A stretch of DNA of 64,000 nucleotides, from contig JAITYX010000004.1 of NCBI GenBank assembly GCA_021018815.1, forward strand, positions 8,503,501 to 8,567,500, given 5' to 3'. The translations under genes and the position numbers were made by a program. Under the pieces are notes generated by a model. It was not told the origin of the DNA. It worked only from the letters and a program-made list of their open reading frames with translations, and ran no database searches. The DNA is from Talinum fruticosum. Lineage: Eukaryota > Streptophyta > Magnoliopsida > Caryophyllales > Talinaceae. Positions 20,940 through 32,920 of this stretch are shown here, piece after piece (position 1 is the stretch's first letter; each line of letters starts with the position of its first letter).

Positions 20940-22590
20940 AGCGTAAATAAGAGATGCAGAAATTAAGAAAGGGATGAGTTTGTCCGAGTGGAAGAAGAAG
21001 GTAGAGTGGTGCGCCGGTGCTGATAGGATTTTGACGATGTGCTTGAGCGCGGCGGAGGGAGGACGAGTAATCTCCGGCAAAGGCTCGGCTCCGAGTGGAT
21101 GACCCGGAACGAGGGGATCCAGAGGTTCATCCTCTTGGAACTCTTCAGCTGGAGGGGTCCGCTCGGCCGACCCGCTGCCGATTGTCCTTGTGCAGCAAGG
21201 TCTTCGACCCACTCGGATCGTTGTCCGAGCCGATCACTTCCGGTTGAGCTTTAGAAGCACTAAGACCCTCAGTTGTTGCTCCTTGTTCTTCCTTTTGTTC
21301 CTCCCCTTAGCCGGAAGGAGCTGCCTCAGCCGCAAGCTCCTCGGCTTCGCTTCTTCTTGATCTTCTTCTTCATCCTCGCCTCTATCCGAGGAGGTCTTGG
21401 CCGAGCTCGAGGACTCTTCGGATGCGTCTCGAGTCGCCTTGGTCCCGAGCTGCCTTAGACCGTCTCTCCCGGAGAAGCTTTATCGGCTCCCTCTGCTCCT
21501 TCACTAGGGCCTTCATCTCAATGAGCGGATTCTGCTACTCTCGGATTTGGGACTAGGCGGTTTTCGGTTTATGGTCATAGGCGAAAGACGAGTCTTGAAT
21601 GACCGGAGTATGTTCTTGAATTCCAAGGACACAGAGGTGATTTTGTCCATGAAGGCGGAGGACAAAACGGAAGAGAGAGTCTTAGAAGCACCTGAGGTGG
21701 AAGCACCACCAGGTGGGGCAGGAAGAGAAAGGGGGCATCTTTCCGAGTCCGAGGCGAAGAAGATGGCCTCGGCTCCGAGCTGTGTACCCGGATACCGAGT
21801 TCGGTTTCCTAGTACCCGTACCCCATAAGTTCCTTTTTGCGACAACAATTGTAGCCTCGAAATAGCGTTTGGGTCCGAGGGAAGAGGAATTTTGAATTGT
21901 TTGAAAACTAGGGTGAGAAGAGCACCGAAAGGAAGATGGGTGTTCTTCTTGTTTTGGAGTTGAGTCGGCACAACCGCCATTTGCTCAATTATGGAGGGAA
22001 AGAGGTCTACTTTGTAGCCCTCGAGAATGTCAAACATAGCTTTGAGGTGCTTGGAGTTGGGGTTCTCCTTGCTAGAGTGCTGAGAGAAGAAGGTTCTCAT
22101 CAGCAAAAAAAAAGAAGATGTGCTTCGACCTCAGCTGAGTCACGAGAAAAATTTTGCGTGACCCAAGGAACTCTTTGGCATACTTTTCAAAGAAGTTGTC
22201 AGCGACCTTAGTGAAAGGAATTGGATTGCTTGTTCAAGAAGAGAGAAGAGACTTTGAACGAGATGATGGAGAAGGGAAGTGTTTATGCGAACTGTTATGT
22301 TCGAACCCTGGAGGTTAGAACACCTTCGTAGCTGGTGAGATGAGTGTAAAACTCAAATACGAGTTCGGGGTATATGAACTCGCTAAAACAAAGAAAATTA
22401 TAAACCCTGGTTGATTGGATGTGAGGCAACCACGAAAATTTGGTGGTTGGGAAGAACTTATCATCCAACGCAAGATGCTTGGGTGACGAGAGGTTTAGAG
22501 GTGGAAGGGCCTTCTTGGCTTTTTGTGCGGGGCTTCTTTGTAGAGGAGCCAAGAAAGTCAGGGTGAGAACCTCTTTTTGTCATCTTTGAG
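20940..22590 (-). pseudogene. Envelope-like / plant-transposon ORF of the SIRE-type element
   Basis: Located between RNase H and the 3' LTR on the element's coding strand. It begins MTKRGSHPDFLGSSTKKPRT and continues after a frameshift with LALDDKFFPTTKFSWL, then EFIYPELVFEFYTHLTSYEG, and then VPTQLQNKKNTHLPFGALLT. The tail is Ser/Pro-rich, with a coiled-coil-like EFKNILRSFKTRLS. This is the layout of the 'envelope-like' or 'putative plant transposon protein' ORF of SIRE-type copia elements, whose function is unproven. Frameshifts and stops break it. Confidence 0.65.
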
Positions 22591-22599
22591 GGAAAAAGA

Positions 22600-23260
22600 G
22601 AGAGTAGGAAGGCTTGAGAAGGATGAGGAAAGAAGAACTTGAAGAAAGAAAAGGTAAAAAGTATAAGAAAGAGTTGAGAGCAGGTGAGCTTACTTCGGAT
22701 GATCTTCACGAAGCTTGAAATTACCGTAAGTCGCCGTAGACGCGAGAGCTTGTGCGCGAAGTTTTGATTTCGAGAGAGAGTAAGTGAAAAGTAAAGTAAC
22801 GAAATGAAGGAGAATAGTCGCTATGTACAGGAAAATAATCGTCCTTCAATATCCATTCCGACTCGGCTCTTTCATCAGTCACCTCGCACCGGTGTGACGG
22901 TTCTTTTCTTCGACGGTTAGAATTTCGGTTGTTGTCTCCCAACGGCTAGTTATCCGATCACAGCGCGAGAGAGAGAAAAAGATTTTGAAAATAAATTCGA
23001 AATTCTCCACTTATCTAGAGATGATTTCAGAGTTTTGATGTCCATGTTTCTCAACGTCCGAGTCCGACTTAGCTAAGTTTCGAGTGACTCAAAACTGGAA
23101 GCAAATAATAACTATCGGCTCAGTATCACTAAGTCAACTGAACGAATGGTTATCAACGAGTTGTAAACACATAACACATAATCATGTAAAGAGATTTTCA
23201 CATAGAAAGCACATAATTATGCATTTATCATACCAAACTCATTCCTAATGAAACAAAACT
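22600..23260 (-). other. pol-env spacer of the SIRE-type element
   Basis: Non-coding on both strands apart from short ORFs. Contains GA-rich stretches and several CCGAGT motifs. Confidence 0.5.
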
Positions 23261-23264
23261 AATC

Positions 23265-24760
23265 CTCACTAAGAGGCTTAGTAAAGATATCGACTAATTG
23301 AAGATTGGTAGGAATAAAATTAAGTTCAATATCACCTTTCTCGGAATGGTCTCTTAAGAAATGATACATGACCTCAATGTGCTTTGTCTTTGAGTGCTTG
23401 AACTCGGATTTTTGGTGATGCTAATTGCACTCGATTGACACACTTGATTGGAACCGATTTGAAAGAAAGTCCAAGATCTCTCAAGTGTTACTTTATCCAT
23501 AAGATATGAGCGCAGCATGCTCTTGCTACAATATACTCAGCCTCGGCAGTTGATAGAGCTACCGAGTTTTGCTTCTTTGAGTGCCAAGATATTAAGGATT
23601 GACCCGAAATTGGCAAGCTCCTGAAGTGCTCTTTCTATGAACTTTGTATCCGAGTGTAATCAGCATCCGAGTATCCAGTGAGAGTCGGTTCCGAGTCTCT
23701 TGAGTACCACGAGACCTAAATTCCGAGTCCCTGCAAAATATTTAAATATTCTCTTCACCGCAGTGAGATGTGATTCTTTTGGATTAGCTTGAAATCTTGC
23801 ACATAGACAGATACTAAACATTATGTCCGGTCTACTCGAAGTAAGATATAGCAAAGATCCAATCATACCTCGATAGAGTTTCGATCTATTGCTTTACCTT
23901 TCTCGTCCGAGTCAAGTTTTATGTTGTTGCTCATAGGTGTAGCTGCGTGCTTTGCATCTTGGAGATTATATTTTTTAACAGCTCCTTGGTGTACTTTGAT
24001 TGATCGACATAGATTCCATCTTTGTCTTGCTTGATTTGTAGACCAAGGAAGAAATTGAGTTCTCCCATCATACTCATTTGGAATTCTCGACTCGTCAACT
24101 CGAGAAAATTCTCGGCACGTAAATTCATTAGTAGCACCAAAAATTATATCATCAACATAGATCCGAACGATAAGGAAATCTTTCCCTTTGGTTCTTATAA
24201 AGAGAGTCTTGTCAATCTGACCTCTTCTAAAATCATTTTGAACCAAGAAATTGCTCAGTCTTTCATACCAAGCTCCGGGAGCTTGTTTAAGACCATAAAG
24301 AGCTTTTTAAAGTTTGAAAACATGATTTGGAAATTCCGAGTTTTCAAAACCAGGAGGTTGCTCGACATAGACTTCCTCTTCAATAAAACCATTCAGAAAT
24401 GCACACTTAACATCCATTTGATATAATTTGATATTTATGCTAGATGCAAATGAAAGCAGGATTCTAATGGATTCAATTCGACAACATGTGCAAAGGTTTC
24501 CCCACAATCAATCCCTTCTTTTTGATTGTAACCTTGAGCCACAAGTCTAGCTTTGTTTCGACTACCAACCCACTTTCATCCAGTTTGTTCTTGAAAACCC
24601 ATTTGGTTCCTATGACTGGGTGGTCGGAAGGTCGTTTGGTCGGAATCCGGACTTGGTTTTTTCGAATTGATTGAGTTCTTCTTGCATGGCCTCTACCCAT
24701 TCAGGTTCATTTAGGGCCTCTAGTGCATTTTTGGGTTCCGTTAATTAAATGAATGCAGTG
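23265..24760 (-). pseudogene. SIRE-type reverse transcriptase and RNase H
   Basis: From right to left: RPSDHPVIGTKWVFKNKLDE, then INIKLYQMDVKCAFLNGFIE and EEVYVEQPPGFE, the catalytic segment VRIYVDDIIFGATNE, MMGELNFFLGLQIKQDKDGI and SKYTKELLK. RNase H follows: GMIGSLLYLTSSRPDIMFSI, CARFQANPKESHLTAVKRIF, then IRHHFLRDH-type and IELNFI-type blocks to about 23265. The YVDD catalytic box is intact, but frameshifts separate the blocks. Very close in wording to SIRE/Maximus pol. Confidence 0.85.
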
Positions 24761-24769
24761 AATGCAGAT

Positions 24770-26400
24770 AGATTTTGAAGAGAGGAACGAGTTCGTACCC
24801 CACTCGTTGATATCAAATAATATGTTTTCTAGTGGGTGACTAGAAGCATACTTGAAAGCTCTACCTGTTCTCCGATTCACCGGATTTGTAGGTTGAACCG
24901 CCCGATCTCCGAAGCTTGTTTAAAGTGATCCTCTTCATCGGCTTGTTCATTCCGAGCGAGACTCTTGAGTTGTCTCATTCCGAGTCACATTATTCCGAGT
25001 TGCTTCATTCCGAGCTGGTTGAGCTTGAGTCTTGGCGGATTCATGTTCATCACTATCATCATCTCTGCTGAGCTTCGGATCCGAGTATGAAGACTCACTT
25101 GGTTTTTCCTATCCAAGCTCATCAAACACAACGTGGATGCTTTCTTCCACTTTGTTAGTTCTCTTATTAAAAATGCGATAAGCTTTACTATGAGATGAAT
25201 AACCCGGAAAAATACCTTCATCTCGACCGAGCATCAAACTTGGTCGAGTGATCCTTACCATTGTTATGAACAAAACATTTGAATCCAAAAGGCTTGAAAT
25301 AGGAAATATTTGGTTTTTTCCCTTTGTAGAGCTCATAAGTTGTTTTCTTCAATATGGGTCCGATGAGCCATCTATTCAAAGTGCAGTTAGGTCTGTGTTG
25401 ATCGCCTCAGCCTGTAAATAGTAAGGTAGATTGTGCTCAATCATCATTGTCCTTACTATTTCTTCAAGAGTTCTGTTCTTTCTCTCCACTACTCCATTTT
25501 GTTGAGGAGTTCTTGGTGCTAAGAAGTTATGGGAGATACCATTTTTGTCACAAAACTCGAGAATTCCGAGTAGTCGAACTCCCTTCCATGGTCGGTTCGA
25601 ATTCTCCGGATTTGAGTCCGAGACTCAACTTGGATTTTTCTCGCAAAGCTTGCTGAACTCTTTGAATGCTGCATTCTTGTGCTTAAGAAAACACACCCAG
25701 GTAAATCATGAATAATCATCAATAATAACAAGTATATATGATTTACCTCTCGAGGCTCTTAATAGGGATTTCACCACATAAGTCCATATGCAGCAATTCA
25801 AGCACTTTGGATGTGGAAGCTGTCTTCAGTGATTTGAATGATGATCCGACTCGTTTCCCTCTTGTGCAAGCTTCACGGATTCTGTTTTTCTTGAAAGCAT
25901 AGTTAGGCAAACCTCTAACTAGACCATGAGATGATAATTTCTCAATAGTATGCATGCTGACATGGCCTAATCTATGATGCCATTTCCATGAATCATCATG
26001 AAGAAATGCTTTCAAACAAGATAAGTTCTAACTAGGGTCGAAAGAGGAATGATGTATGTGTTACCCGATCTCTTACCCGAGAGTTTGATCTCCTTGGTAG
26101 TGACATCGAAATGTAGCATTTGGTCCGAGTGAATCTTACCTCTTGACCTTTATCGGACAGATTGAGAGATGCTTGAGCAAATTGTACTTTAATCCTTTGA
26201 CAAGGTAAACTGGCTGACCAGATTGCTTCCTTTTCCAATCTTGTATATCCCAATTATCTTGCCTTTGCTTGTCATCTCCAAAAATGAATTTTCCTCCTTT
26301 ATATTCTTCTAACTCAAAAAGAGTCCCGAGTCTCCCGACATGTGGCGTGAGCATCCACTATCAAGATACCAGTGACCTTTTGATCTTTTCCGAGTGACCC
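24770..26400 (-). pseudogene. SIRE-type protease and integrase
   Basis: At 26334-26375 the minus strand reads HWYLDSGCSRHM, the aspartic protease DSG site with the following CSRHM. The pre-integrase domain (25743-26015) reads WHHRLGHVSMHTIEKLSSHG and ends at LLHMDLCGEI. The integrase core is at about 25519-25731 (KIQVESRTQIRRIRTDHGRE, then FDYSEFSSF), and its C-terminal region at 25109-25336 (PSLMLGRDEGIFPGYSSHSK, then AYRIFNKRTNKVEESIHVVF). Several frameshifts are present. Confidence 0.8.
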
Positions 26401-28238
26401 GCAAAACAGAGGCAATCTAACCCTTCTCACTTCCTCTAACGAACCCAGTAACACCCTTTACTATGGTCCTTTTCGAGGAAGAAGGTTTTTCGAACCCAGA
26501 TTTGAATGACTTTGGGCTTAGTCCGATTCTCGAGTCTTCCGTGCGAGAGAACTTAGTCTGTGTCTCTTTCTCTTTAAAAACTTTTCTTTTATAAACTGGA
26601 GGAGATGGTTTCTTCTTGTAAACCGATCCGGGCTTAGTCCTCCTTTCATTTTTATGAATGGGACCATGCTCGGCTTTCCTGAACTTTACGAGTTCGGAGT
26701 CCTTTTGAAAAGCTCTGAGTAGGAATTAGATTCCTCTTCTTTGTTGAAACCAAGTCCTTCTTTTCTCAAGGAGACACATTGAGATCCTAAGAGCATGTCA
26801 AGGTTTTTCTAACCTTGAGTGAACTTTAAAACGAGATCTTGAGACTCAATGAGCTTTTGCTTTAGCTGCTCATTTTCTCTTCGAGTAACTCGGACTCGGT
26901 CTCATTGGATTGAGCACTAGTCTTGAGTTCTCCGAGTGTAAGTCTCAGCTTTTCCAATTCATTTTTCAAAGAAATGCTCTCGGAGGAAATTGACTCAAGT
27001 TGTTCTTTGAAACGAGAAGAATCGAATTGGACTTTTCTTCCAAAGTAAAAATATATTTGGCCAAATCAACTTTGGAGAATTTGAGAAAGTACTCAATTAC
27101 CTCTTGAGGATTAGATTCCTTATTGTCCGATTCCGAGTCCGACTGCTTTCAACTTCCGAGTCAGAGATTGCCATCGGACACTTTGAGTCCTCGTCATCTT
27201 CGATGAGTCCTCGTCATCTTCCGATGAGTCCTCGTCACTCCATGTGGCCATCATAGCCTTTTTCCTCTTTCTGTCTCATTTTCTCTTTGGACAGTCTTCG
27301 ACTATGTGATCCTTGCTCGCCACATTCAAAACAGCCGGAGTTCTTAGTTAAAGAGAACTTTGAAGGAGATGAGTATTTACCTTTTCTATCCTTCTTGTCT
27401 TTCCTGTAGAACTCTTCTTTTGGCTTCTTATCCCATCTTTTGTGCTTCATCAATCTCTTGAAGCCTTTCACAATAAGTGCCATGGGATCCTCTTCTGAGT
27501 TAGAGGAACTCGGATCCGCTTCTCTAGTTTACGAGGCTTTCGTCGCTATGTTCTTTTTGGTGCTTGCCCTCAACATCCTCCTCTTCCAGGTGGATTTCAT
27601 GAGTGAGAAGCTTTCCGATGAGCTCGTCCGGCTTTAGAAGTGATAGGTTCCGAGCCTCCTCTATGGCGAGTCACCTTGGGACCCCATTTCTTCTTGGGTA
27701 GACTTCTAAGTATCTTTACGCACATTTCCTCGTGGGAAATCTTCTTACACAGAGATTTGAGATTGTTGGTAATCTTAGTAAATCGAATGAACATCCGAGT
27801 GATGTTCTCTTCGGCTCCATCTTAAATAGCTCATATTTGTGAAGATATTGACTGATCTTCACTTATCTAACCTGGCTTTTACCTTCATAAGTGTTGACTA
27901 GTGTGCCCCACACTTCTTTGGCTGAGTCACGAGCGGACACTTGGTTGTATTCTTCCGAGCTGATGGCGCGCATAAGAATGTTCATTGCCTTGAAGTTCTT
28001 TCCGAACTTCTTTGCTTCACACGGAGTAAACTCGGCTTTGGTCTTGGGAACGAGTCTAAATTCTTCTGTCTTCATGGGAAAATAGTTTCCTTGTTGTATG
28101 ATGTCCCAAACATCTTCATCATGATCCAGGAGGAAACATTCCATGAGTTTCTTCCGAGTGCACGAAGTTGGATCCTTTGAATTTTGGTGGTCTGCTGGAA
28201 GATCTTCCTTCATCGAACTCTCCGTTGTTCTAAGCCAT
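26401..28238 (-). pseudogene. SIRE-type gag, inner copy
   Basis: ATG at 28238, but the third codon is TAG where TGG is expected from the outer copy's neighbourhood. It continues with LMECFLLDHDEDVWDIIQQG, then VRLLMRAISSEEYNQV-type sequence and EVWGTLVNTYEGKSQV, with a Cys-knuckle region near 27310-27345 that is degraded after CFECGEQG. A Ser/Asp/Glu-rich tail (SDSESDN-like) lies near 27130-27240, where a short unit 'cgatgagtcctcgtcatctt' is tandemly repeated. Confidence 0.8.
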
Positions 28239-28283
28239 TTGATCTTTAGACCTTTGGATGGTTAGATCCTTTCCGAAAGGCTA

Positions 28284-28296
28284 GGCTCTTATACCA
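28284..28296 (-). other. PBS of the inner 5' LTR
   Basis: The minus strand reads TGGTATAAGAGCC immediately inside the LTR, a one-base variant of the initiator-Met PBS. It shows that the 28299 LTR is a 5' LTR with its own interior and not a solo LTR. Confidence 0.75.
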
Positions 28297-28298
28297 AT

Positions 28299-30273
28299 TG
28301 AAGGTTTGCTCGAGGAAAGACTAAGTCACCCTAGAGGAGGGGTGAATAGGGTGATGAAAGATTTTTCGAAAACCAAACTCTTTGTGACAAGGAATAGACA
28401 GAAATAGATTATGAGTCTAAAATGGGGTCGAAAAATGTGAACTTAGAATTGTAGTGATGAGTTAAGAAGCGGATAAAGCTGAAGCTTTTAAGTCTGCATC
28501 GAGTCTAGAATGTACTCGAAGTGAGAACACGAAAGTACGTGGAAACCCTCCCGGGGCAGAAAACCACGGACCGTGCTAATCCAAGCACGAAGTCAAATCC
28601 ACTATTTTGAGTCCACAAAATACCGTAGATCGACCGCACCCGAGTTGCTCCCTTAGACAACTCTTTACAAGTTTTCCTAGACTCGAAATTCCCTTATCCG
28701 ATCTAGTACTTCCTAACCGAAATAACCTTTACAGACTAGGGACAACTAAGCTGAGTTAACCCTTACAGGTCAATCAAGGGACCTTACTTAGAGAGTAAGA
28801 AGAGAGTGTTTGTAACCGAGTACAAGACCTTACAACTCAGATTATAATGAATTACGAGTGGGAGTTGTAAGTAGAAGATTGAGAATGAATACAATGACTT
28901 TTGCTCAAGTATATGTATTAACAATATGTTCGAAAATCTTCAAGTCTTGAGAGATGGATCAAGGGACCTTACTTAGAGAGTAAGAATAGAGTGTTTGTAA
29001 TCGAGTACAAGACCTTACAACTCAGATTATAATGAATTACGAGTGGGAGTCTGTAAGTAGAAGATTGAGAATGAATACAATGACTTTTGCTCAAGTATAT
29101 GTATTAACAATATGTTCGGAAATCTTCAAGTCTTGAGAGATGGATCAAGGGACCTTACTTAGAGAGTAAGAAGAGAGTGTTTGTAATCGAGTACAAGACC
29201 TTACAACTCAGATTATAATGAATTACGAGTGGGAGTTGTAAGTAGAAGATTGAGAATGAATACAATGACTTTTGCTCAAGTATATGTATTAACAATATGT
29301 TCGGCAATCTTCAAGTCTTGAGAGATGGCTTCTATTTATAGATGACCGAGCAGCATAGCCGTTGAGTCCATCTTCGACAGAGAGTCCTTTATGACCATTG
29401 TTAAGGACTTTCCGAGTCACTCGTAAAGTATCCGTTGAGATATAAACGTTGAACGACGGTTCTTGACCGCTTTGGAATTCCCAAAACCACCTGGTGGTAT
29501 CTTAAAAGATAAGGTGGAAACTACCGGTTAGCTTGGCGTTGCAGATTTCCAGTTTAGAAATGCAGACAGTCCTGACGCAATCTTCTAGGGCTAGGTCGGA
29601 GGTGGAAAAAGCCTTGTCTGCTTGGTGATTTGACGTTTTTGAAGCCGGTTACTTTTGTATTTTCAAAAGGTGTAGCCTCGTTTGAATAACCTACAAAAGT
29701 AAATCAATTGGGTTCTCAAAGTATAAAATACTTTGGTCCAAGATTAGACACGAGATAATAATATAATTAAGATAATTAAGTGACTAATTATCCGAGTCGG
29801 AAAAGGAATGGAATTTTCGAGTCTAATATCCATGAAACTCGAAATTCCATCCGAGTTAGTCTAAGCGAGAATCAAGTTAAATAAAGAATATCGAGTGAAA
29901 TAAACTTGATCTAGACTAAGCATGGTTCGGACTAGAAGCGCCGACTATAATAGAATAAGACCTGTAACATGAAATCGGACTTGAGTGTGGCTATGCGAAT
30001 ACTAGTCATTTTGAACATGCGATAAATCTAAGCATTGGTTGACTCATATCCGAGTGAGACAGCGAGAGTGCATATCTGTTTTCCGAGTCACTCATAGATA
30101 AGCAAGAATACATGAAATCATTGCTATATCACTTAGAGGAAATACTCTATCACTCGGAAAAGTTTCTAAGGTACGAGAGAATGCCTTGGAATCAAAACTC
30201 TATAAGTGAGAGAGTCTTATACCTGATTCCTTTGATGGAACTCGAAATTTGCGGAGTGAAGTCCGAGTCTTCA
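28299..30273 (-). repeat. Second 5' LTR of the family, inserted in gag
   Basis: Starts TGAAGGTTTGCTCGAGG and ends CCGAGTCTTCA. It cuts the outer gag after KKKKGYNG. It differs from the outer LTRs at its start (GGTTTGCTCG instead of AGTTAGCTCT) and matches the inverted solo LTR at 19311-20883. Its 1975 bp include a threefold tandem repeat (28773-29328). The partner 3' LTR is missing. Confidence 0.8.
28773..29328 (-). repeat. Three tandem 185-bp units inside the LTR
   Basis: Units 28773-28957, 28958-29143 and 29144-29328 begin ATCAAGGGACCTTACTTAGA and end CTTGAGAGATGG. They are almost identical. The corresponding region in the other three LTRs of the family is present once. Confidence 0.85.
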
Positions 30274-31263
30274 GCCATTATAGCCTTTTTTCTTCTTTCT
30301 GTCCTGTTTTCTCTTTGGACAATCTTTGACTATGTGTTCCTTGCTGCCACATTCAAAGCATCCAGAGTTCTTAGTCAAAGATAACTTTGAAAGAGAAGAG
30401 TATTTACCTTTTCTATCCTTCTTGTCTTTCTTATAGAACTCTTCTTTTGGCTTGTTATCCCATCTCTTGTGCTTCATCATTCTCTTGAAGCCTCTAGCAA
30501 TAAGTGCCATGGGATCATCTTCCGAGTCGGAGGAGCTCGGATCGGCTTCTCCGGTTTACGAGGCTTTCGAGTGCAATGTTCTTTTTGGTGCCGACTTCGC
30601 ATCCTCCTCCTCTAGGTGGATATCATGGGTGAGAAGCTTCCCAATGAGTTCATCCGGCTTCAGTAGAGATAAGTTCCGAGCCTCTTCAATAGCTGTCACC
30701 TTGGGACCCCATCTTTTCTTGGGTAGGCTTCGAGTATCTTTTTGCACATTTCCTTGTAGGAGATCTTTTTACCCGGAGATTTGAGATTATTGGTAATCTC
30801 TGTAAATCGAATAAACATCCGAGAGATGTTTTCTTCGGCTCCATCTTGAATAGCTCATATTTATGAAGATATTGGCTTATCTTCGCTTGTCCGACCTGGC
30901 TTGTACCTTCGTAAATGTTGACCAGGGTGTCCCACACTTCTTTGGTCTGTATCACAGGCAAACACTCGGTTGTATTCTTCCGAGCTGATGGCGCACATAA
31001 GAATGTTCATAGCCTTGAAGTTCTTTCTGAACTTTTCAGCTTCATCACTGTGAACTCAGCCTTTGTTTTGGGCACAATTCTTGTTTCTTCGGTCATCATG
31101 GGAAGGTAGTTTCCTTCTTGTATGATGTTCCGGACATCTTCATCATGATCCAGGAGGAAACATTCCATGAATTTCTTCCAAGTGCACAAAGTTGGATCCT
31201 TTGAACTTTGGTGGTCTCGCTGGAAGATCTTCCTTCATTGAACTCTCCGTTGTTCCGAGCCAT
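30274..31263 (-). pseudogene. SIRE-type gag, outer copy, truncated by LTR insertion
   Basis: ATG at 31263 reads MARNNGEFNEGRSSS. Frames shift into KKFMECFLLDHDEDVRNIIQ and later EVWDTLVNIYEGTSQVGQAK. An intact zinc knuckle CFECGSKEHIVKDC (CX2CX4HX4C) follows near 30310-30355. Coding ends at KKKKGYNG where the second LTR begins. The inner copy continues at the same point with GYDGHME, so this is where the host gag was cut. Confidence 0.8.
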
Positions 31264-31309
31264 TTGATCTTTAGACCTTTGGATGGTTAGATCCTTCTTT
31301 GAAAGGCTA

Positions 31310-31321
31310 GGCTCGATACCA
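31310..31321 (-). other. PBS of the outer 5' LTR
   Basis: TGGTATCGAGCC on the minus strand, two bases inside the LTR end. It is one base shorter than canonical TGGTATCAGAGCC. Confidence 0.7.
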
Positions 31322-31323
31322 AT

Positions 31324-32915
31324 TGAAAGTTAGCTCTTGGAGAGACTAAGTCACCCTAGAGGGGGTGAATAGGGTGATTTTGAAATTTTCTTCGATTAAA
31401 CAATAAATTCGTCCGAGTAGAGTTGGAGTCACGGATGAACTCGGAAAAGACCCGACTCGAAATCAGTAAAGAATATAGAAGCGAGAATAGACTGAACAAA
31501 TGAACAATCCGAGTCTAGAATGAACTCGTAAAACCGGTAACATAGAAAGTACGTGGAAACCCTCCTCGGGCAGAAAACCACGGACCGTGCCAATCCAAGC
31601 ACGAAGTCAAATCCACTATTTTGAATCCACAAAATACAGTAGGATCGACTCAACCAGAGTTGCTCTCTTAGACAACTCCTTATAAGTTTTTCCTAGACTC
31701 GGAAAATCCCTATTCCGATCTAGTACTTCTTAACCGAGATACCCCTTACAACTAGGGACAACCGAGCTGAGTTAACCTTTACAGCTCAGTCAAGAGACCT
31801 TACTTGGAGAGTAAGAAAAGAGTTTGTAACTGAATACAAGACCTTACAACTCGGAATATAATGAAATACAAAATTAGAGTTGTAAGTAGAAGACCGAGAA
31901 TGAATACAATGACTTTTGATCAAGTATGTATTTTTACAATTGGTTCAGCAATCTTCGGGTCTTGAGAGTTGACTTCTATTTATAGATAACCAAGCAGCTT
32001 AGCCGTTGTGTCCATCTTCCGACTGAAAGTCCCTTTATGACCGTTGTGAAGGATTTTTGAGTCATTCGTAAAATATCCGTTGAAATATGAACGTTAGACA
32101 ACGGCTCTTGACTCCCTTGGAAGTGCCTAAAACCACCGGCGGTGTCTTCAAAAGTAAGGTGGAAACCACCGTTGAGCTTAGTATTGCCAATTTCCATTTC
32201 GGAAACGGACAACCCCGACACGATTGTCCGGGGCTAGGTCGAAGGTGGAAAAAGCCTTGTCTCGCTGGTGATTTGACGTTTTGAAACCTGGTTACTTTTG
32301 TAATTCAAATTTATGATAGCCTCGTTTGAATCACCTACAAAAGTAAATCAATTTGGTTCTCAAAGTATAAAATACTTTGGTCCAAGATTAGACACGAGAT
32401 AATAATATAATTAAGATAATTAAGTGACTAATTATCCGGGTTAGAAAAGGAATGGAATTTTCCGAGTCTAATATTCATGATACTCAAAATTCCATCCGAG
32501 TCGATCTAAAAGAGAATCAAGTCAAATAAAGAATATCAAAGAGAACAAACTTGATCTAGACTAAGCATGATTCAAACTAGAAGCGCCGACTCTTACAGAA
32601 TAAGACTTGTAATATGAAGTCGATCCTGAGTAAGGTTATACGAATACTAGCATTTGAACATGCGATAATTATAAGTGATGAGTGACTCGGAACCGAGTGT
32701 AACATAGTGAGTGCAAATATGCTTTCCGAGTCACATAGAGTCATGCATAAATACATGAAATAATTCTATAACACTTAGAGAAAATACTATATCACTCAGA
32801 AAAGTTTCTAAGGCACAGGGAATGACTTGGAATCAAAACTTTATAAGTGAGAAAATCTTATACCCGATTCCCTTGATAGAACTCGGAAAAGTGAGGTGTA
32901 AAGTTTGAGTCTTCA
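31324..32915 (-). repeat. 5' LTR of the SIRE-type element
   Basis: TGAAAGTTAGCTCTTGG to GTTTGAGTCTTCA, 1592 bp. Pairs with 17374-18961. The right flank AAGAC is the TSD. Confidence 0.85.
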
Positions 32916-32920
32916 AAGAC

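Larger units (their letters stand above)
17374..32915 (-). mobile_element. SIRE-type Ty1-copia element with env-like ORF
   Basis: LTRs of 1588 and 1592 bp with AAGAT (17369-17373) and AAGAC (32916-32920) outside. Removal joins the MULE transposase as ESL-VAIERDEQ. Orientation is minus: 5' LTR 31324-32915, PBS 31310-31321, gag, protease, integrase, RT, RNase H, env-like ORF, polypurine AAAAGGGGAGAT (18962-18973), 3' LTR 17374-18961. The pol wording and the extra ORF after pol fit the SIRE/Maximus lineage. A second same-family 5' LTR plus PBS splits gag at 30273, and an inverted solo LTR lies after env. Confidence 0.85.

Noticed and set aside
28773..29328. CRISPR-like or satellite array
   Set aside because: Three contiguous units without spacers, inside an LTR of a plant retrotransposon.
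28284..30273. A solo LTR at 28299-30273
   Set aside because: A PBS and gag follow directly inside it and no matching duplication occurs at its inner side, so it is a 5' LTR with its own interior.
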